From Lagopus muta (lineage: Eukaryota; Chordata; Aves; Galliformes; Phasianidae): a DNA stretch of 64,000 nt. Below the pieces are notes generated by a model, which worked only from the letters and a program-made list of their open reading frames with translations, made no database searches and was not told the origin of the DNA. A program made the translations under genes and the position numbers. This document shows positions 13,950 through 26,515 of the stretch, piece by piece (positions within the stretch are counted from its first letter, which is position 1; each line of letters starts with the position of its first letter). Where the stretch lies: positions 65,234,134 to 65,298,133 of the forward strand of contig NC_064435.1 in NCBI RefSeq assembly GCF_023343835.1, in the 5' to 3' direction.

Positions 13950-14251
13950 GCAGCAAGGTCCTAGGCTGCAGCAAGTAAGGACTTACTCAAATACAACAGC
14001 CACAGATATAGAAATAAAAGAAAGAAGCTGCTTACCTTTAGAAGGCCTCAGGTATGCAAGGTTCTCCAGCAAGATACCCTTGCCTCTACTACCAACCCTT
14101 AAATGAGGTCTGGGAAGGGGTGGATCCTGGCTTCACCCCTTCCGGTCGCTCAGGTACATTGCATACACCTGAGCTCCCCTGGGTTGGCCCTGCCTTCCTA
14201 TCAGGTGCTCAATCAATGTTTCAAGCCCTGCTTTAGCATTTCCACTATACC
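13950..14251 (-). mobile_element. Solo LTR of the ERV-L-like family, antisense
   Basis: Read on the minus strand, it aligns with the LTR of the provirus at 61,438 over its length. Shared parts are the 5' region with ATTGATTGAGCACCTGA, an inverted repeat (GCTCAGGT at 14,148-14,155 and ACCTGAGC at 14,167-14,174), CCGGAAGGGGTGAAGCC, the ATTTAAG promoter core (14,098-14,104) and an AAAG|GTAAGC donor after 14,036. It is the most diverged of the four copies and no internal viral sequence adjoins it, so it is an old solo LTR. Ends are approximate and no target duplication was confirmed. It lies in the same orientation as FHOD3. Confidence 0.8.
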
Positions 14252-17200
14252 TGTAAAGACATCCAAAGGAAGAAGTTTGAAGAAAATTGCCTCATGATAG
14301 AAAGTCTTTAAGACTGAAAGTAGTAGCAAAGGTGGTAGTCTTCAAACCATCATTCTTGCAAACAGACACAGCTCACCACCTTTCCTTAGCACCAATTACT
14401 ACAAGGCTTCTCAGTCCTTTCACCTCTTCCAATGAAAAAAAAGCCATGAAAGAGTATCCCACAAATTCACTTACTTTTTTTGACAGAAAGCAGTTAACCA
14501 CAAAGATCCCAACTACCTGTGAAAGTTAACTGCATAAATGAACCTCACAACTTCAGAATTTTCCTTTTTTTTATTAAATCACCTTTTTTGTTTGGTTGTT
14601 TGTTTGTTTTTCCATACTGCTGATCACTCCTACTTCTCCAGGTGCTCATTGCCTTTAATTGCCCCACTCCTTCAAGACTGCTACACTACTCAGGTGCAAG
14701 GAATAAAGTGCAACAGGCATCCTTAATTCTCTCTCTGACAAACCTGGGGGAGTCTACACCACCAGAGACTTTACCACGTCCCATAAGTAGAGCAGAGGAC
14801 AACAACTCTTTGCAAGCAAAACTCTCTCACAGTGCTGGAGATGAAGAGAAAACAAAACAAGAAACTCTACCCTCTTTGTGGAGCCACAAGTCACACTGCA
14901 GGGGCAGCTGCTGCAGTGTAGTAATAAAAAGCAGTTAGATAAGATACCAATTTTTTCTGAATCCTAGAAAAGTCCCACTTTCATCTGCCCTACAGCTAGA
15001 TAAGTGCCACCAACTCACTCTGGTTGTGTATTACAAGTTATTTATGACAATTTTTTCTCACCTTAGCAATATCAAGAGTTTAACTATTAGTGATCCCAGC
15101 AACACCAGGTCCAGTTTTTCCAAGAATATGTATTTTGTCTTAAAAAACCTTCTAGAACTATGACTAAAGGAGAGTAAGCCACTTTTTCAGTTGCCTCACT
15201 CTGTGTTATAGAGCCTACTAAGACATAAAATCATGACTGATATTACCAAGAGATTAATAATAACGCTTTGGCTTGTAGTGACTGGGCATCCAGGATGAAA
15301 ATTAAGAGTTTTTCAGGACTTTGTAATTCACATAAATATTGTTCTCACAGTTTAGTAGTATGACTGCTAAAGTCAAACGATCACACTGAAAATGAAGAAA
15401 AAAGTCTAAGTTTTTGTGCTTTTTTTCAAAAAAAAAGCATTCTTAAAAACGCTTGTAATTAAAGAATTATTTCTTTTTAAGTGTTTGGAATTGTAAACTG
15501 CAATGCATTTTATATACATATACATATGCGTTAAGTTGATGACACGTGGAAAGTGAACTTCTAAGCCTCACTCACCTTTCCTTCAATAATTTCATATGCC
15601 AGATGGATGCAGATGTTTCTAGGTAGCTGGGCCTACCAGAGAACAGACTGCTACTTTTGTCCCAACTTGTTCCTGTGCTAAAAACATGTAACAACATTCC
15701 TTGCTGTCTTCTTAATAACTGTAATACAATATGAAGTTAATATTAATATAATGCAACCCAGGTGGTGTGGAAAGTGATGACAGAAGTATAGAGGCTGGCA
15801 CTCTTTCCTCTGAGCCAGTAATGAAGTAATATTCCAGTACATAGGTACAGCCTACTGACGCACTGTTTATCAAAGAAGTGTACAGTCCCAGTTCAGACCA
15901 CTTGGGCTCACTGAAAAATTCATTTTTTGAAACACAGAGGTCCCAACCTGTGCTCATCAAATTCTAGGCAGACTGACTGCACTACTTTAAAGTTTTAAAT
16001 GGGTACAAGTTTCTCTTCCAGTCAACTGTGGTTCTGTGGCTCTTTTAAACAGGTGCTGCAGAGAGGTGTGGGTGCTTCGACAACCAAGAAGGTGGACTGT
16101 AAAGCTGAGAGAACCATCATAGGTGAGAATGTGATAGAAGGGTAATTTAACACCCGTTTGCATTACATGGGGCAGTGTATACAGGAGGACAGCCAAGCAA
16201 GCCAGATGAGATAGAAAAAAAAGACCCTAATTACTTACAAGATAGGATAGCTGTGCAAGCACAGTAAAGAGAACACAACTCCAAAAAGTTTTTAGAAGTC
16301 TTGTTCTTATATGGGACAGCAAAAGAGTAGACTGCAGCACACCAACTTCACATCTTTGATCTTTCCTTCACCAACACAGATAAAGACTGAAGCCTTCTAA
16401 GTCTCTTGCTAACTGAAGCTGTCAGCAATCTTCACAGAGCTCTTTCAGAAGAGTTTGGAAGAAAGGACCTATCTACAACTAGATTTGGAAGAAAACTTTG
16501 AAATCTGTAACTGCAAGTACAAGACCTGAGGAATTACAGCAGCAAGGTCTAACTCCTCCCTTCTTTGATTAAAAATATCCTACAGTGATATAAATTTTCA
16601 TACACAGAATGTGACTGAACCAATTTCAAAATCTAACAGCACTATAAGATCTATGAAGTTGACACCATGCTTTTTTCCAATCATTCTTAAAACTACAAAA
16701 ACTTTCAAGCCATCAGTAGCTAAGCGACTTAAAAGAGAAATGTTCAGTTCAGCCCCTAGAGCTCTGAGATTGTTCTGCTCCACTGCTTTTGCAATACACT
16801 TTTCAAGACTAAATCACACAACTAAGCTAAACTGAACTATAACTTGTTAAAACTATCACTGAACAAAAGAACCTTGCAAGGATTTCAAAGACCTCATACA
16901 TTAAACTGTCCAAATCCAGCATTTTACAGTCAAATTGTCCCTGCTGTACCAGCATCTTAGCTTCTTTGAAGGCCAATACTGCTGAAAATAACAAGCTGCC
17001 AGACTCTGGGTAGCTTTTTGTGGTTATGCTTTCAAGTATATTTATGCTCTCCTATAGTATCATGCTCCAAACAGGACTCTGATGCAGATCATGCTCTCAA
17101 GTCAAAAACAGAGCCTGATCCTACCATGTTTTCCTTAGTAAACCACTCTGGGGTCAATCTCTTGGAGTATGAGGTTTTGTAAACTCTAGAAACTCTTGGT

Positions 17201-17455
17201 TAAATCTGGAACCTGCTGGAAATAACTGCTCTGTTAAACTCTCTTCTCTAAAAGGATGAGAAAGGGCTTCACCAGCCCTGAACATCAAAGATGTTCACCA
17301 GCCTCAGAAAGAATTTGAAAGATCTGGTCATCTTAATGGCCCTTGACTGATATATTCCTCAGCTAACCCATTCCAATCCTCTGCAGTGATACTTGAAGAA
17401 GATATCAGCCAGTTTCCTTTGTCTGTGTGCTTATTTTGGATCCAAAGGAGAGCAT
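14252..17455. other. Non-coding stretch
   Basis: No recognised exon or transposon. Short T-rich and A-rich runs are present near 14,565 and 15,420. Open frames are short and lack family features. Confidence 0.4.
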
Positions 17456-17459
17456 AAAG

Positions 17460-17847
17460 ATGATGATAGGGCAGAACACTTCTCCTATGAAGAAAGGTTG
17501 GGGGACCTGGGCTTGTTTACCTTGGATAAGACTCTGGGGGAGACCTCACTGTGGCCCTTCAGCACTTGGAGGGAGCTCATAAGCAGGAGAGAGACAAACT
17601 TTTTACACAATCTGATAGTAATAAGACAAAACTTTAAACTAAAAGAAGTGAAAATTAGGCTAGAGGCCCTGGCACTGGCTGTCCAGAGAAGCTATGGATT
17701 GCCCATCCCTGGAGACATTCAAAGCCAGGTTGGATGGGGCCCCAACAGCCTAATCTGGTGGGTGGCAGCCCTGCCAACATCAAGAGGATTGGAATGAGAC
17801 AATCATCTTTCCCTTCCAACTTAGGCCATTTGATGATTCTGTGATTT
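17460..17847 (+). mobile_element. CR1 LINE 3' copy, sense, degraded
   Basis: CR1 landmarks appear in order: ACTTCTCCTATGAAGAAAGG, CTGGGCTTGTTTACCTTGGA, GACCTCACTGTGGCCCTTCA, a GGAGACATTCAAAGCCAGG segment, and a CCCTTCCAACTTAGGCCATT-like end with GATTCTGTGATT. It retains more 5' sequence than most copies here but has small deletions, including loss of part of the block before the CACTGGCTGTCC segment. Confidence 0.9.
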
Positions 17848-18648
17848 TCCAAGATACAAATAGGAAAAGATTTTGTCTTCTATTCTTCAGATCCAGGGAA
17901 AAGCATAGCGGAGCCAAACCAAAAATGCTTTCTTCAGAGAACGGCTGCTCTGCTCTCCAGGATCAAAATCTAAACCATCCCTTTTCTCTTTCTAAATAGC
18001 CTCTATGCACCAAGTCATTTCTTAATGCCACTGAGGCAGCTCACAGGTCTGCTGCTGTAAGAAAACCTGAAGGTGCTGGCAGGATTATATCCTCTGGCAC
18101 TGAGTTCTGCGCCAAAGCTGAGCCTCATGCCAGGACACGGCCCTGTGGAACAGTCCCTGCTGTCAGTTTGCATCACACCATATCCTGAGTTAGCCATGGC
18201 TTTTAATCAAGGGTTAAATTCCTTCTTCTTTATGAATGAAACTCCACAATCCCTATTCTAGTGCCAACTGCATTTATTTGCTTATAATACTGCTTTTTGA
18301 ATGACACTGTTCCTATTTACAAGATCTTGGAGAAGCTGCCTCTTTTTTTTTTTTTTCCCCAAGAGAGAACAAGAGGTGGAAATATGTATTGTTATAACAT
18401 TGTACCTCTCCCTTTCCACCTGGACAACCAGTACACCACATGCACAAGGAAATTTTTTTTTGTTTTCCCCTATCAAACGAAGTATTTGAATTACGTTTTT
18501 TCATAAATTAAACAGTGTGATTTCCTATACTATTATGAACATACAATTCCTACATAGCTGCCCTAAACAGTACACTAAACAGCACAGTGGAATATGAGAA
18601 TGGAATATGGTAACATACTCAGCACACTGTAATTATATGAATAAGATC

Positions 18649-18683
<35 letters not shown>

Positions 18684-21601
18684 AGCATACCACTTGACAT
18701 TGGCCATGTATATATATCCACTCTCCTGAATGACCCTGTGTCAGCAAGTCAGAAGTATCAAGTAACTCAAAGCAATTCAAAACCAACAAACCCAAAGTAC
18801 CAAATTAGATTCAAAGAGCATTATTGGCACAGGGCCCAAGCCACAAATTTAGATCCAGTCCTGAATTTTCCCAACGTTCACAGAAATGGGCAAAAGGGCC
18901 ATCTGAATTCACAGTCCAGACTAGATCCAGTTCTCATTAGTACTACAGACAACGAGAAAGATAGACCAACAATATTCCAAACCAATGGGGTAAAAGCCAA
19001 ATCTGAAATAACACCTTGAGCACTCGAACCAATAAAAGCAACCCACAAAAACTCTGTAATGTAATCTCAACAAGATTTTGCAGACAAGACTAGAAATACT
19101 GTGATAGAATTTGCGGTACTTAATTGTATCTACACATGTCATCATCTCAGTCAAATCAGCATCAAGGCATCTTAAGCCACCATGCTTTCCTGGTGAGCAA
19201 TCCTGACCACAGTGCCCCATGGAATTGGACTTGGCACATCTGCCCCAGGCACACTAGGCAGAACCAAATGCATTACAGTGCAGGGTGAGCTGCTTCATCC
19301 AAAGGAATGGCCGTTGGGAAAGCCGTGCACAGAGAGAAGCAGGAAAAAGGGAGAAGGAGGAGGTTTCTTCCCCCTAGAGAGGAACAGGATTGCAGACCCT
19401 TCTCTTTTCAGAGTTCCCAGTCAGCCAGTTAGAATTTTTCACCTCATCCACATACTTAAAGCATTCAGGGTTGTAAATCCCATCCCAGACAGCATTCATG
19501 AACCCGAGTCATCTAACTTCAGTGCACTCCTCCACAGGAATCTAAAGACACTGCCATTCAGAAGACACTTTACAGATTGAAACTTGCTTCCAAACCTAAG
19601 TGTAACCTTAAAAGGAAAATTGTTCTTGATTTCACTTGTTTTATTTCCAAAGAATTGAATTGCCACTTGGAGCCAAACTCTGACATTTGTTCATTACAAA
19701 AAGCCAATACCATAATTCTATGACAGCCTGACTGATTTTTCATTTAAATTTTAAGGGGGTGTATTGGTAATGTATAACAATATTTCAACTTACAGTGACT
19801 TACAGTGACAAGTTACTCTAGTATTAACTACAAAACTTCTACAACAATCACAAGTTTTAACTCTTTATGTGCATACTACTCTGCAGCTCGTGGTCCAAAG
19901 TCACCAAGTGGCACCGTGTTTCCAAGGAATATGTGAACATTCATCTAAATCAAAAGCTGATAACTTGAAAGCAGATTAAAGGAAAAAAGAACATAGGTCA
20001 CTTTCCTGCAGAACTCAGTGGCAAACATGCCACCCACTCAGAAGAGATCAGAACTGATTTAGATGGGTGTTACTACGTATTTCAGCTAAAAACTGCTAAG
20101 TTTGTTTCAAGATTTTTTGCACTAGTCGCCATCAAGATATTAAACAGTCTGTTTAGCCATTAGCTCACTAATTTTCAAAGTAATTAATTAATCAGTCAAA
20201 CCTTAAATATGTCAAATTGAGCTGACAACTGAATTTTAAGCTGCACTCTGCCTTGACAGATGCATTCCTCTGAGATCACAGAGATCAAGACAAATTTGAG
20301 GACAAATGTGGAAGAGCCCTGCTCAGTCAACCCACGTGGTAACCTCCTAGAGACCCAGTGAATACAGCCCGGAGGAAAAGACACAGAAAAAAAAAGAAAA
20401 AAAAGAAAAAAAAAACATCCCCACCACCATAAAAGAAAGTGGGAAGCCTGTCCTTAAAAAGTGACAGAAATCAGTTAACTCACAAAACTACATCAACACA
20501 CAAAAAGATCTAATCACAAACACAGAAAGGCTGCGCTAACAGCAAGTGCGCACAAAGAATTAAGCTTTACATGCATTCAGTAAACGTAAACAAGTCTAAC
20601 CAACTGCATTTTTTTCTCTAGTAAAAGCTGAGGGAATGCCAAGAGACATAATAATTAAGGCACCCCAGAAATAAATAGGCCTTGATTTTGCAAACGCAAA
20701 GGTAACTTTAACCGTGTAAGCAGATTCCCATGAGCCTACCCACACAGTTAGAACAGCAGAAACAAATGTTTGCAATAGTCAGAGCCCCAGATTAACAAGT
20801 CACTGCCATTAGCTGAGCAGCTATCATTCAATAGCACCTCGAGAGACTTCTGCCATCTTTCATCCTAAGCCTGGAAATCCAGCTTTCAAACATCAAGTAA
20901 GCTCCAGAAACACATTTCAGTACACTGAAATGCAGGGCAGGAGTTAAGCACATAGAAGTGATTGTGGATTTGGGGTGGCCCCTCAGGCACAGAATCCTTG
21001 GGGATTTTTAGTTAGAAAAGGGTTATAAAGAAATGCACGGACAGCATTGAAAGGGAAGTAATAGCAAAACACAACACAGTGGAATACTCTTGAAAATGAG
21101 GTTGCTTTAACTGTAAATCCAGATTAAAAATGATCTTTTTATTTACTTTACGAGGTGTCAGAATCTGCCCTGTCCTTTTAATTAGCTCTGACTCCCAAAA
21201 AAGCCTCCCTTGGAAACAATGGGACCAGTCTCTGAATGAGGGAGCACTGAGCACATGAAAACAGAATTGACCCAGTGCACCAAGAACTCCCAACGTTTTT
21301 GTGTGCAAGGCAGAGCTCTGCTCTCTGGATGCTGTATCCTTGGCAACTATTATGCAAGAAACTGTTCTACAAATGCAAAACTTCTGTCTGCTCCAAGAGC
21401 TTTTCTCTGAAATACTTTTATTGGGCTTTGGATATCCTTAAATCTGAGAGCACACACAGCCCTTTGTCATCTCCCTGCAAGCTCCCCAGAGCAAGATATA
21501 ATGCAACAAGTGATGTTAAGAGAGTATTTTCCTCCCACTTCATCAGAGAGTGAATAAAAGTTTTACAACTTTTGCCTTGCTTTCTTCTGGGAAAAAAATA
21601 C

Positions 21602-21633
<32 letters not shown>

Positions 21634-21990
21634 TTTTTTTCTTCTGTCCGCCCTGCAGAACTAATGTACAGATGTAAGATAATAGTGAAAGGCCGTTATT
21701 ATTATGTCAGTCAATGGAACTGCTTTGAAATCTGAAAATTCGAGCCCTATGCCTGGCTGTTCGGCTTCAAGGGCAGCATGCGGGTGCCAGCACACGCGAA
21801 GAAGCAGTCAGCAGAGGAAGGTAAGATGTGACAAGGGCTGTGGCGGTGACACGCCGCAGCTCCTGAGCTGTATCAATTGTTTCAAGGGCAGCAGACAGGC
21901 TGCTATTTTTACCCAAGCCCTTGCTGTAACCGTCTGGCTCATACAGCCCTGCCAAGCCCAGCTCGGATCCCTCCCGCAACTCAGCTGTCC
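17848..21990. other. Non-coding stretch between CR1 and the FHOD3 CpG island
   Basis: It holds a T run at about 18,343-18,356, an A29 run at 18,653-18,681, an A-rich interrupted run near 20,385-20,416 and an A27 run at 21,602-21,628. No exon was recognised. Composition becomes GC-richer after about 21,740 as the CpG island is approached. Confidence 0.45.
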
Positions 21991-22222
21991 CTAAGCCCCG
22001 AGGCACTCAGATGGGCCAATGCTGATACCTAACGGGGGGCCGAGGGGGTTGCGGTGGGATTTTTGGATACCTCCTGGCTTCCTCACCCGACCGCGGCTGC
22101 AGGGATTGCCCCGGGGATGCCCGGGGAGCGCGGCTGGGGGCAGCCCCGCATCGCTGCCGTCCCGTCTCCGAGGCTCCGACCGGCTCCTACCTCCGAACCC
22201 CCCCTCCCGAATCCCTCCGTAC

Positions 22223-22387
22223 CTTCTGCGGGGCGCGGAGCAGGCGGTGCACGCCGGCCAGCTGCGTGCCGAGCGGGATGTCCTCGCGGAAGGTGTAGAG
22301 CGGCGGCCGGGTGGGCTCGGGGAAGTTGGTGCTGTTGAAAGGGTCGGTGTCATCCAGGAACTGCACCCGGCACACCAGCGTGGCCAT
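22223..22387 (-). CDS. FHOD3: FHOD3, first coding exon (55 codons)
   Basis: FHOD3 is a diaphanous-related formin that nucleates and bundles actin and is needed for sarcomere assembly in heart muscle. The translated exon begins MATLVCRVQFLDDTDPFNST and continues with an NFPEP-type motif and GTQLAGVHRLL. This is the conserved N-terminus of FHOD3, at the start of its GTPase-binding/FH3-like region; the FHOD1 paralogue differs clearly at these positions. The start at 22,387 was chosen because the context GCGCCATGG is strong and matches the family N-terminus. An in-frame ATG five codons upstream (22,402) has weaker context. The exon ends at ...APQK and is followed by a consensus donor (CAGAAG|GTACGG), giving a phase-0 boundary. 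The remaining exons lie to the left of the window or were not recognised. The product is therefore partial here. Confidence 0.9.
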
Positions 22388-22646
22388 GGCGCATCCATGC
22401 ACCGGCGAAGCGGCGGCGCCGGGGGCGAGTGGGCAGCGCAGGGGGCCGCGGGCGCCCCCTCGGCAGCGCGGCGCGGCGCGGCGCTACGTGCCCGCCCGCC
22501 GCCCGGCCGCGGCTCGCAGCCCCCGGCTCCCCGCCTTGCGGCACGCCGCGCGCCGCCGGCCGTCTCACAGCCGCCGCGCCCCGGGGAGGCGGCCCATGGC
22601 CCCTTCCCCGCCGGGATCCAGAGTGCGAGAGCGCTTCAGGCCGACT

Positions 22647-22683
22647 GAGGAGGAGAAAGAGGAGGAGGAGGAGATGGAGGAGG
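22647..22683. repeat. GGA-rich microsatellite
   Basis: An imperfect (GGA)n purine tract on the plus strand, inside the probable FHOD3 5' UTR or promoter. On the transcript strand it is a pyrimidine (TCC)n tract. Confidence 0.8.
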
Positions 22684-22990
22684 CGGCGCCGGAGCCGCGG
22701 GGCGCGGGCAGAGCGGCAGCAGCTCCCTCATGCCCGGCAGCAGCACGCCGAGCGGGCAGCGGGACCGCCGCGGCTCCGGCCGGCGCGGGCAGCCTAGCAA
22801 AGACGGCGGCGGGCGCCCCCTCGTGGTCATCGGCGGCGGCGCCGCCGCTCCGGAGTCCTCCCCGACAGCCCGCCCGGGCCGAGGTGTGCGGAAAGTGAGG
22901 CCGCCTCAGAAGCGTTAAGGGTCTCCGGGCGGCCCCGCCGTGAGGGATAGCGTCGAGATGCACGTCGGCCCCCGTGGTTGGGGTGGGTCT

Positions 22991-23253
22991 CAGCACTGCA
23001 CCACTGGATCGCCTAAATCCCTCGTGTGGTGTTACTGTGGTTCTAAAGGGAGATAACTGAAGTTCAGTAATGCTTGCTTAAAAACTGAGGGATGGGAACT
23101 AGCCTGAAACATCGTGTCAGACCAACCATGCTGGGTGGATGTCTCTGTATTATGGAATTCCTGCTGGGTATTGGGGTTGTATATATATGAGGCTAATCTG
23201 GCTTATCAGCCAACACACAGCCCAGGCTGTATCCCCCACACCCATGAAGAGCA
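22991..23253. other. Flank of the CpG island, no feature seen
   Basis: GC content drops after about 22,990. No exon or repeat was recognised before the CR1 fragment that begins at 23,254. Confidence 0.4.
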
Positions 23254-23415
23254 ATTCATAGAATCATGAAGATTAGAAGAGACCTCTAAGATCATCTGGT
23301 CCAAATGTCAGCCCGTCCCCACCATGCCTACTGACCACGTCCGTCAGTGCCACATCCACACGGTTCTTGGGAGACCTTTGGTGAAGTGATTCCATCACTT
23401 CCCTGGGGAGCCTCA
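23254..23415 (-). mobile_element. CR1 LINE 3' fragment, antisense
   Basis: It begins with TTCATAGAATCATGAAGATT, then AGACCTCTAAGATCATCTGG, a CCCCACCATGCC segment, GTGCCACATCCACACGGTTC and CACTTCCCTGGGGAGCCTCA. These are the antisense CR1 3' UTR and the end of its coding region. It lies about 0.3 kb upstream of the FHOD3 CpG island. Similarity ends near 23,415. Confidence 0.9.
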
Positions 23416-26400
23416 GTCTCACTTGCCTTAATTCCTTTCTTCCAGTCCAGATGCAGCACACAGCCATTCTGCACTCTGAACTGCCATCTTCTTGAGCCTG
23501 TACTATAACCAAATCCACAGGCCTGCCTGGACCATGGACTGGCTGCGTTTCCACGTACTGAGCACAGACCCATCTCTGTCAGCACTCTGGGTGCACCGAG
23601 TTTTATAGTGTTACTCCCCACTCTCTGCCTTGTTATCCTTTGTGAGAGGGCAGCAGGACAGGAGTGCCAATGCTGTGAGAAATGGGGGAATTTTTTGCAG
23701 AATGAACTGTCTTAAGCAAGAAAGCATGACTTCTAGGTCATAGCAATTTGATGAAGCAACTGTTTCCTGCCCAAATTTACTGGGTTGGGAATATTTGCCA
23801 GCTCTGGGACAAAAGGGGATTTCTGTCCACAAACTATCTGTCCCACTGGCCTTGATATTTGCAGGAATTATTTGTCATGGTTTTGCCTACAGTTACACAT
23901 ATTTTCAGGAAAGAGCATCTAGCAAAAAGATTACTGAAATCAGCAAGGATTTTTAAACTCAGAAACTATTTTGCTGTTTCAAGTCTTTCACAGCCAATGT
24001 TTTATCCACTTTTTTTTTCTTCTCCCTCAGCTTGGACAAGAAAAGGGCATATGGTTTCTCTTCCCCATTTCTAATCTTTGTTGTGATCCTCATGAACCAC
24101 CAGAAGTTATGTGTTGGGAAGTCTTTATTTTGAATATTTAGGAATCCTTTATTTTATTTGTATCCAAATGATTTAAAATTCAGATTTTAAGAAAATAATT
24201 TCCTATGTATTGTGTATTTAGATCCTAGAAAAAACAGTATTACTGTCTGTATGCCTGCTTATTTATGCTATATATTTCTGTCACAAGTCTTCTTGACTTC
24301 TGTAAAGTCAAGATTAAACAGGATACTTTTTTTTTTGTTAGTCATAATTAAATTATGTGCCATTTATATTAAATTTCCATTATCATAAAACAAATATACA
24401 TCTGCTGCTAATCTACGATCAGTATTAGGCAGTGTAAGATTGTCATTCATTGGATTAATCCTGACTTTTACTATATTATCTCATTAGAGAGGTATTTGCA
24501 CTCAGAGGGCACTTTTAAATAAATCACAGAAGCCAAGATTTTGTACAGCATCCATGTGACAACGTCAGCTCTCTTTGCTCCAGTACCAGAAAATGAAAAA
24601 ATAAATATGAGCATAATCCTTGTAGCCAATGGAGGTCAGATGGTTCGACAGCAGAACAGCTAGCCACAAAATGTAAATCCTATTGAGGAGAGTTAGACAT
24701 TGTATATCATGAAGATCAATTCAGTTTCCAAATATGACATGACTGGTGTGGGTTCTGCCTATGGGCAGATTTCTGGAAAGAAAGCAGAGATTGCAAAAAT
24801 GAAAGGAGCCTGAATTGGCCAGAGTTTTGAGGTGTGTCTACCTGTGCATTTTCCTTATTGTAAACATCCCCAAAACTCTAGATATCTTTGAATAAAACTC
24901 TAGATATCTTTGGATATCAGAAGTTGAACTTTATTGGAATTTGAATTAATACAGAGGAAACACAGATCTCCTTGTCAAACAAGAGTAACCTGACAAGGTC
25001 AGTGTACGTATGTGCTTATAGCAAAAGAGATGCACTGTTTAAATTCTGCAGCCTTTTGAATGAGCATAGGTGGCTTTTAAAGGAACTTAGCAAGTAGTAA
25101 AATGCAACCAAACAGCTAGATATTGTCTGTCAGAGGCACACAGCATGATGCAAGACAGACACTGCATCTGGGAAGACAATTAGGGACATGACAAGAACAG
25201 TGTATGTGATTGTCACACCCCATTTCTCTTCAGAGAAGATAAGGCCTTCTCAGAGGGCAAGGTGGTTTTTCTTGGTCATGCTGAACAAAACCAGTCTGAG
25301 AATTCAGCAGCTTCAGAGAGGCCTCAGCAAATTCCAGGCTGCATCCTGTACACCTTCAAAGGCATAGTGGAAGAGGCAAGCACCAAAGGAAGGCCTTGGA
25401 GTCTCTGGCCTTGGGGTCCCTCGGTCCATCTCACAAGCACTTACTGAAAAACAAAGACTGTGCGTGATCAAATACAGATTTAAGATTTCACAGATTTAAG
25501 CTCCCAAGTTCTTACAACAAAAGCTTCAGGAGGAAATCCTTTACACAAGCACATTTTTTAGGAGTGAAGCATCACTTATAAGTTTTCAGTTAGGGGTGTT
25601 TTATTCTTCTTAACTCATCCTATTATTGGCATTTCTTAAAAATACATTGTTCAATGAGTGTGTCGAGCTTAAATGTGAATTTCTTTACTGTTGAAACCCA
25701 AATGTTAAAATAACACAGATTTTTGTCTTTAATTTCCTCTTTTTTATTAAAAAATAAAAAATATATATTTGATGGAAAGTTATCAAAAGCATATTCTTTA
25801 ACTCAAGGACCACCCAGAGATAATGTAAATATGTATTTAAGCAGTTTTTTAAAAAAAATACAGTAGGTATCTGAGCAATTGGAGCAGCTTCACAAGAATA
25901 TTAGTTTTTCTGGTACATCATCGTCTTGATACAGATCTAGGACACATGATCTTGACATTACAGTGCGAGCATATGAAACAGCCCCCTCTTTAACTTCCCT
26001 ATGTCTGTTGGACAAGTGGAACCACTCTCCAATGTTCATTTTTCAAATTCAAGCCAATTTTAGTTATGGGAGAACAAAAGCAATTTTAGCTTCCATGATT
26101 TATTCTCTTAACATTAATAAAGCTGAAAAATAGCAGTCTATTTGCTAACGGTAATCGAAGTGGGCTTGTAAACCACTGGAATTAAAGCATGGTATTGAAA
26201 GTGTTGACAGATCCCTTACTGTAGTGATGGGAACAGTATTTCTTCCTTATCCACACTATAATCTGTAAATAAAAGTTAGTTCTCTCAGCAAAGTGTGGAT
26301 AGTGATTTATTGTCATTGTTAACATGGACAGGAAAATAATACAGCACACTTTTCAAAATATGGAGTGTGAGTGAAATCCAGTCTGTCCTGAGACCAAGAA

Positions 26401-26427
26401 TAATACTGTGGATTTCAGCATCCTTCA
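23416..26427. other. Non-coding intergenic stretch
   Basis: No exon was recognised. A 22-bp direct duplication lies at 24,872-24,915, listed separately. The rest is AT-rich unique-looking sequence. Confidence 0.4.
24872..24915. repeat. 22-bp tandem duplication
   Basis: Two adjacent copies of a 22-bp unit beginning AAAACTCTAGATATCTTTG differ at a single position near their ends (GAAT versus GGAT). Confidence 0.9.
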
Positions 26428-26515
26428 TCCAAGGATCTCAAAGCACTTTGTTATCATTAAATTTTGCCTGCAGATGGCAGATGGGAAAACTGAGGAGGGA
26501 TAGCACAGGGATACA
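26428..26515 (+). repeat. Possible ancient SINE/LINE relic (MIR or L3-like)
   Basis: The text AAGGATCTCAAAGCACTTTG followed by GCAGATGGGAAAACTGAGG-like sequence resembles the conserved core found in amniote MIR/L3-type retroposons. The match is judged by eye over less than 100 bp, so the family name is tentative. Confidence 0.35.

Larger units (their letters stand above)
21990..22990 (-). promoter_or_regulatory. FHOD3: CpG island and inferred FHOD3 promoter / 5' UTR
   Basis: This block is far richer in G, C and CpG than anything else in the window. It contains GC-box-like CCCGCCC stretches (for example 22,491-22,500) and surrounds the first coding exon of FHOD3. The part to the right of 22,387 should hold the transcription start and 5' UTR for the minus-strand gene. 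A GGA-rich purine tract lies at 22,647-22,683. No TATA box was seen, as is usual for CpG-island promoters. Long open frames on both strands here are a by-product of GC richness. Confidence 0.75.

Noticed and set aside
1..22222. FHOD3 exon 2
   Set aside because: No segment resembling the next conserved FHOD3 residues was recognised. The first intron of this gene is known to be long, so exon 2 probably lies to the left of the window.
22019..22996. Several long open frames on both strands in the CpG island (up to 209 codons)
   Set aside because: Stop codons are rare in GC-rich DNA; the translations are Ala/Arg/Pro/Gly-rich without family features and overlap the real FHOD3 exon.
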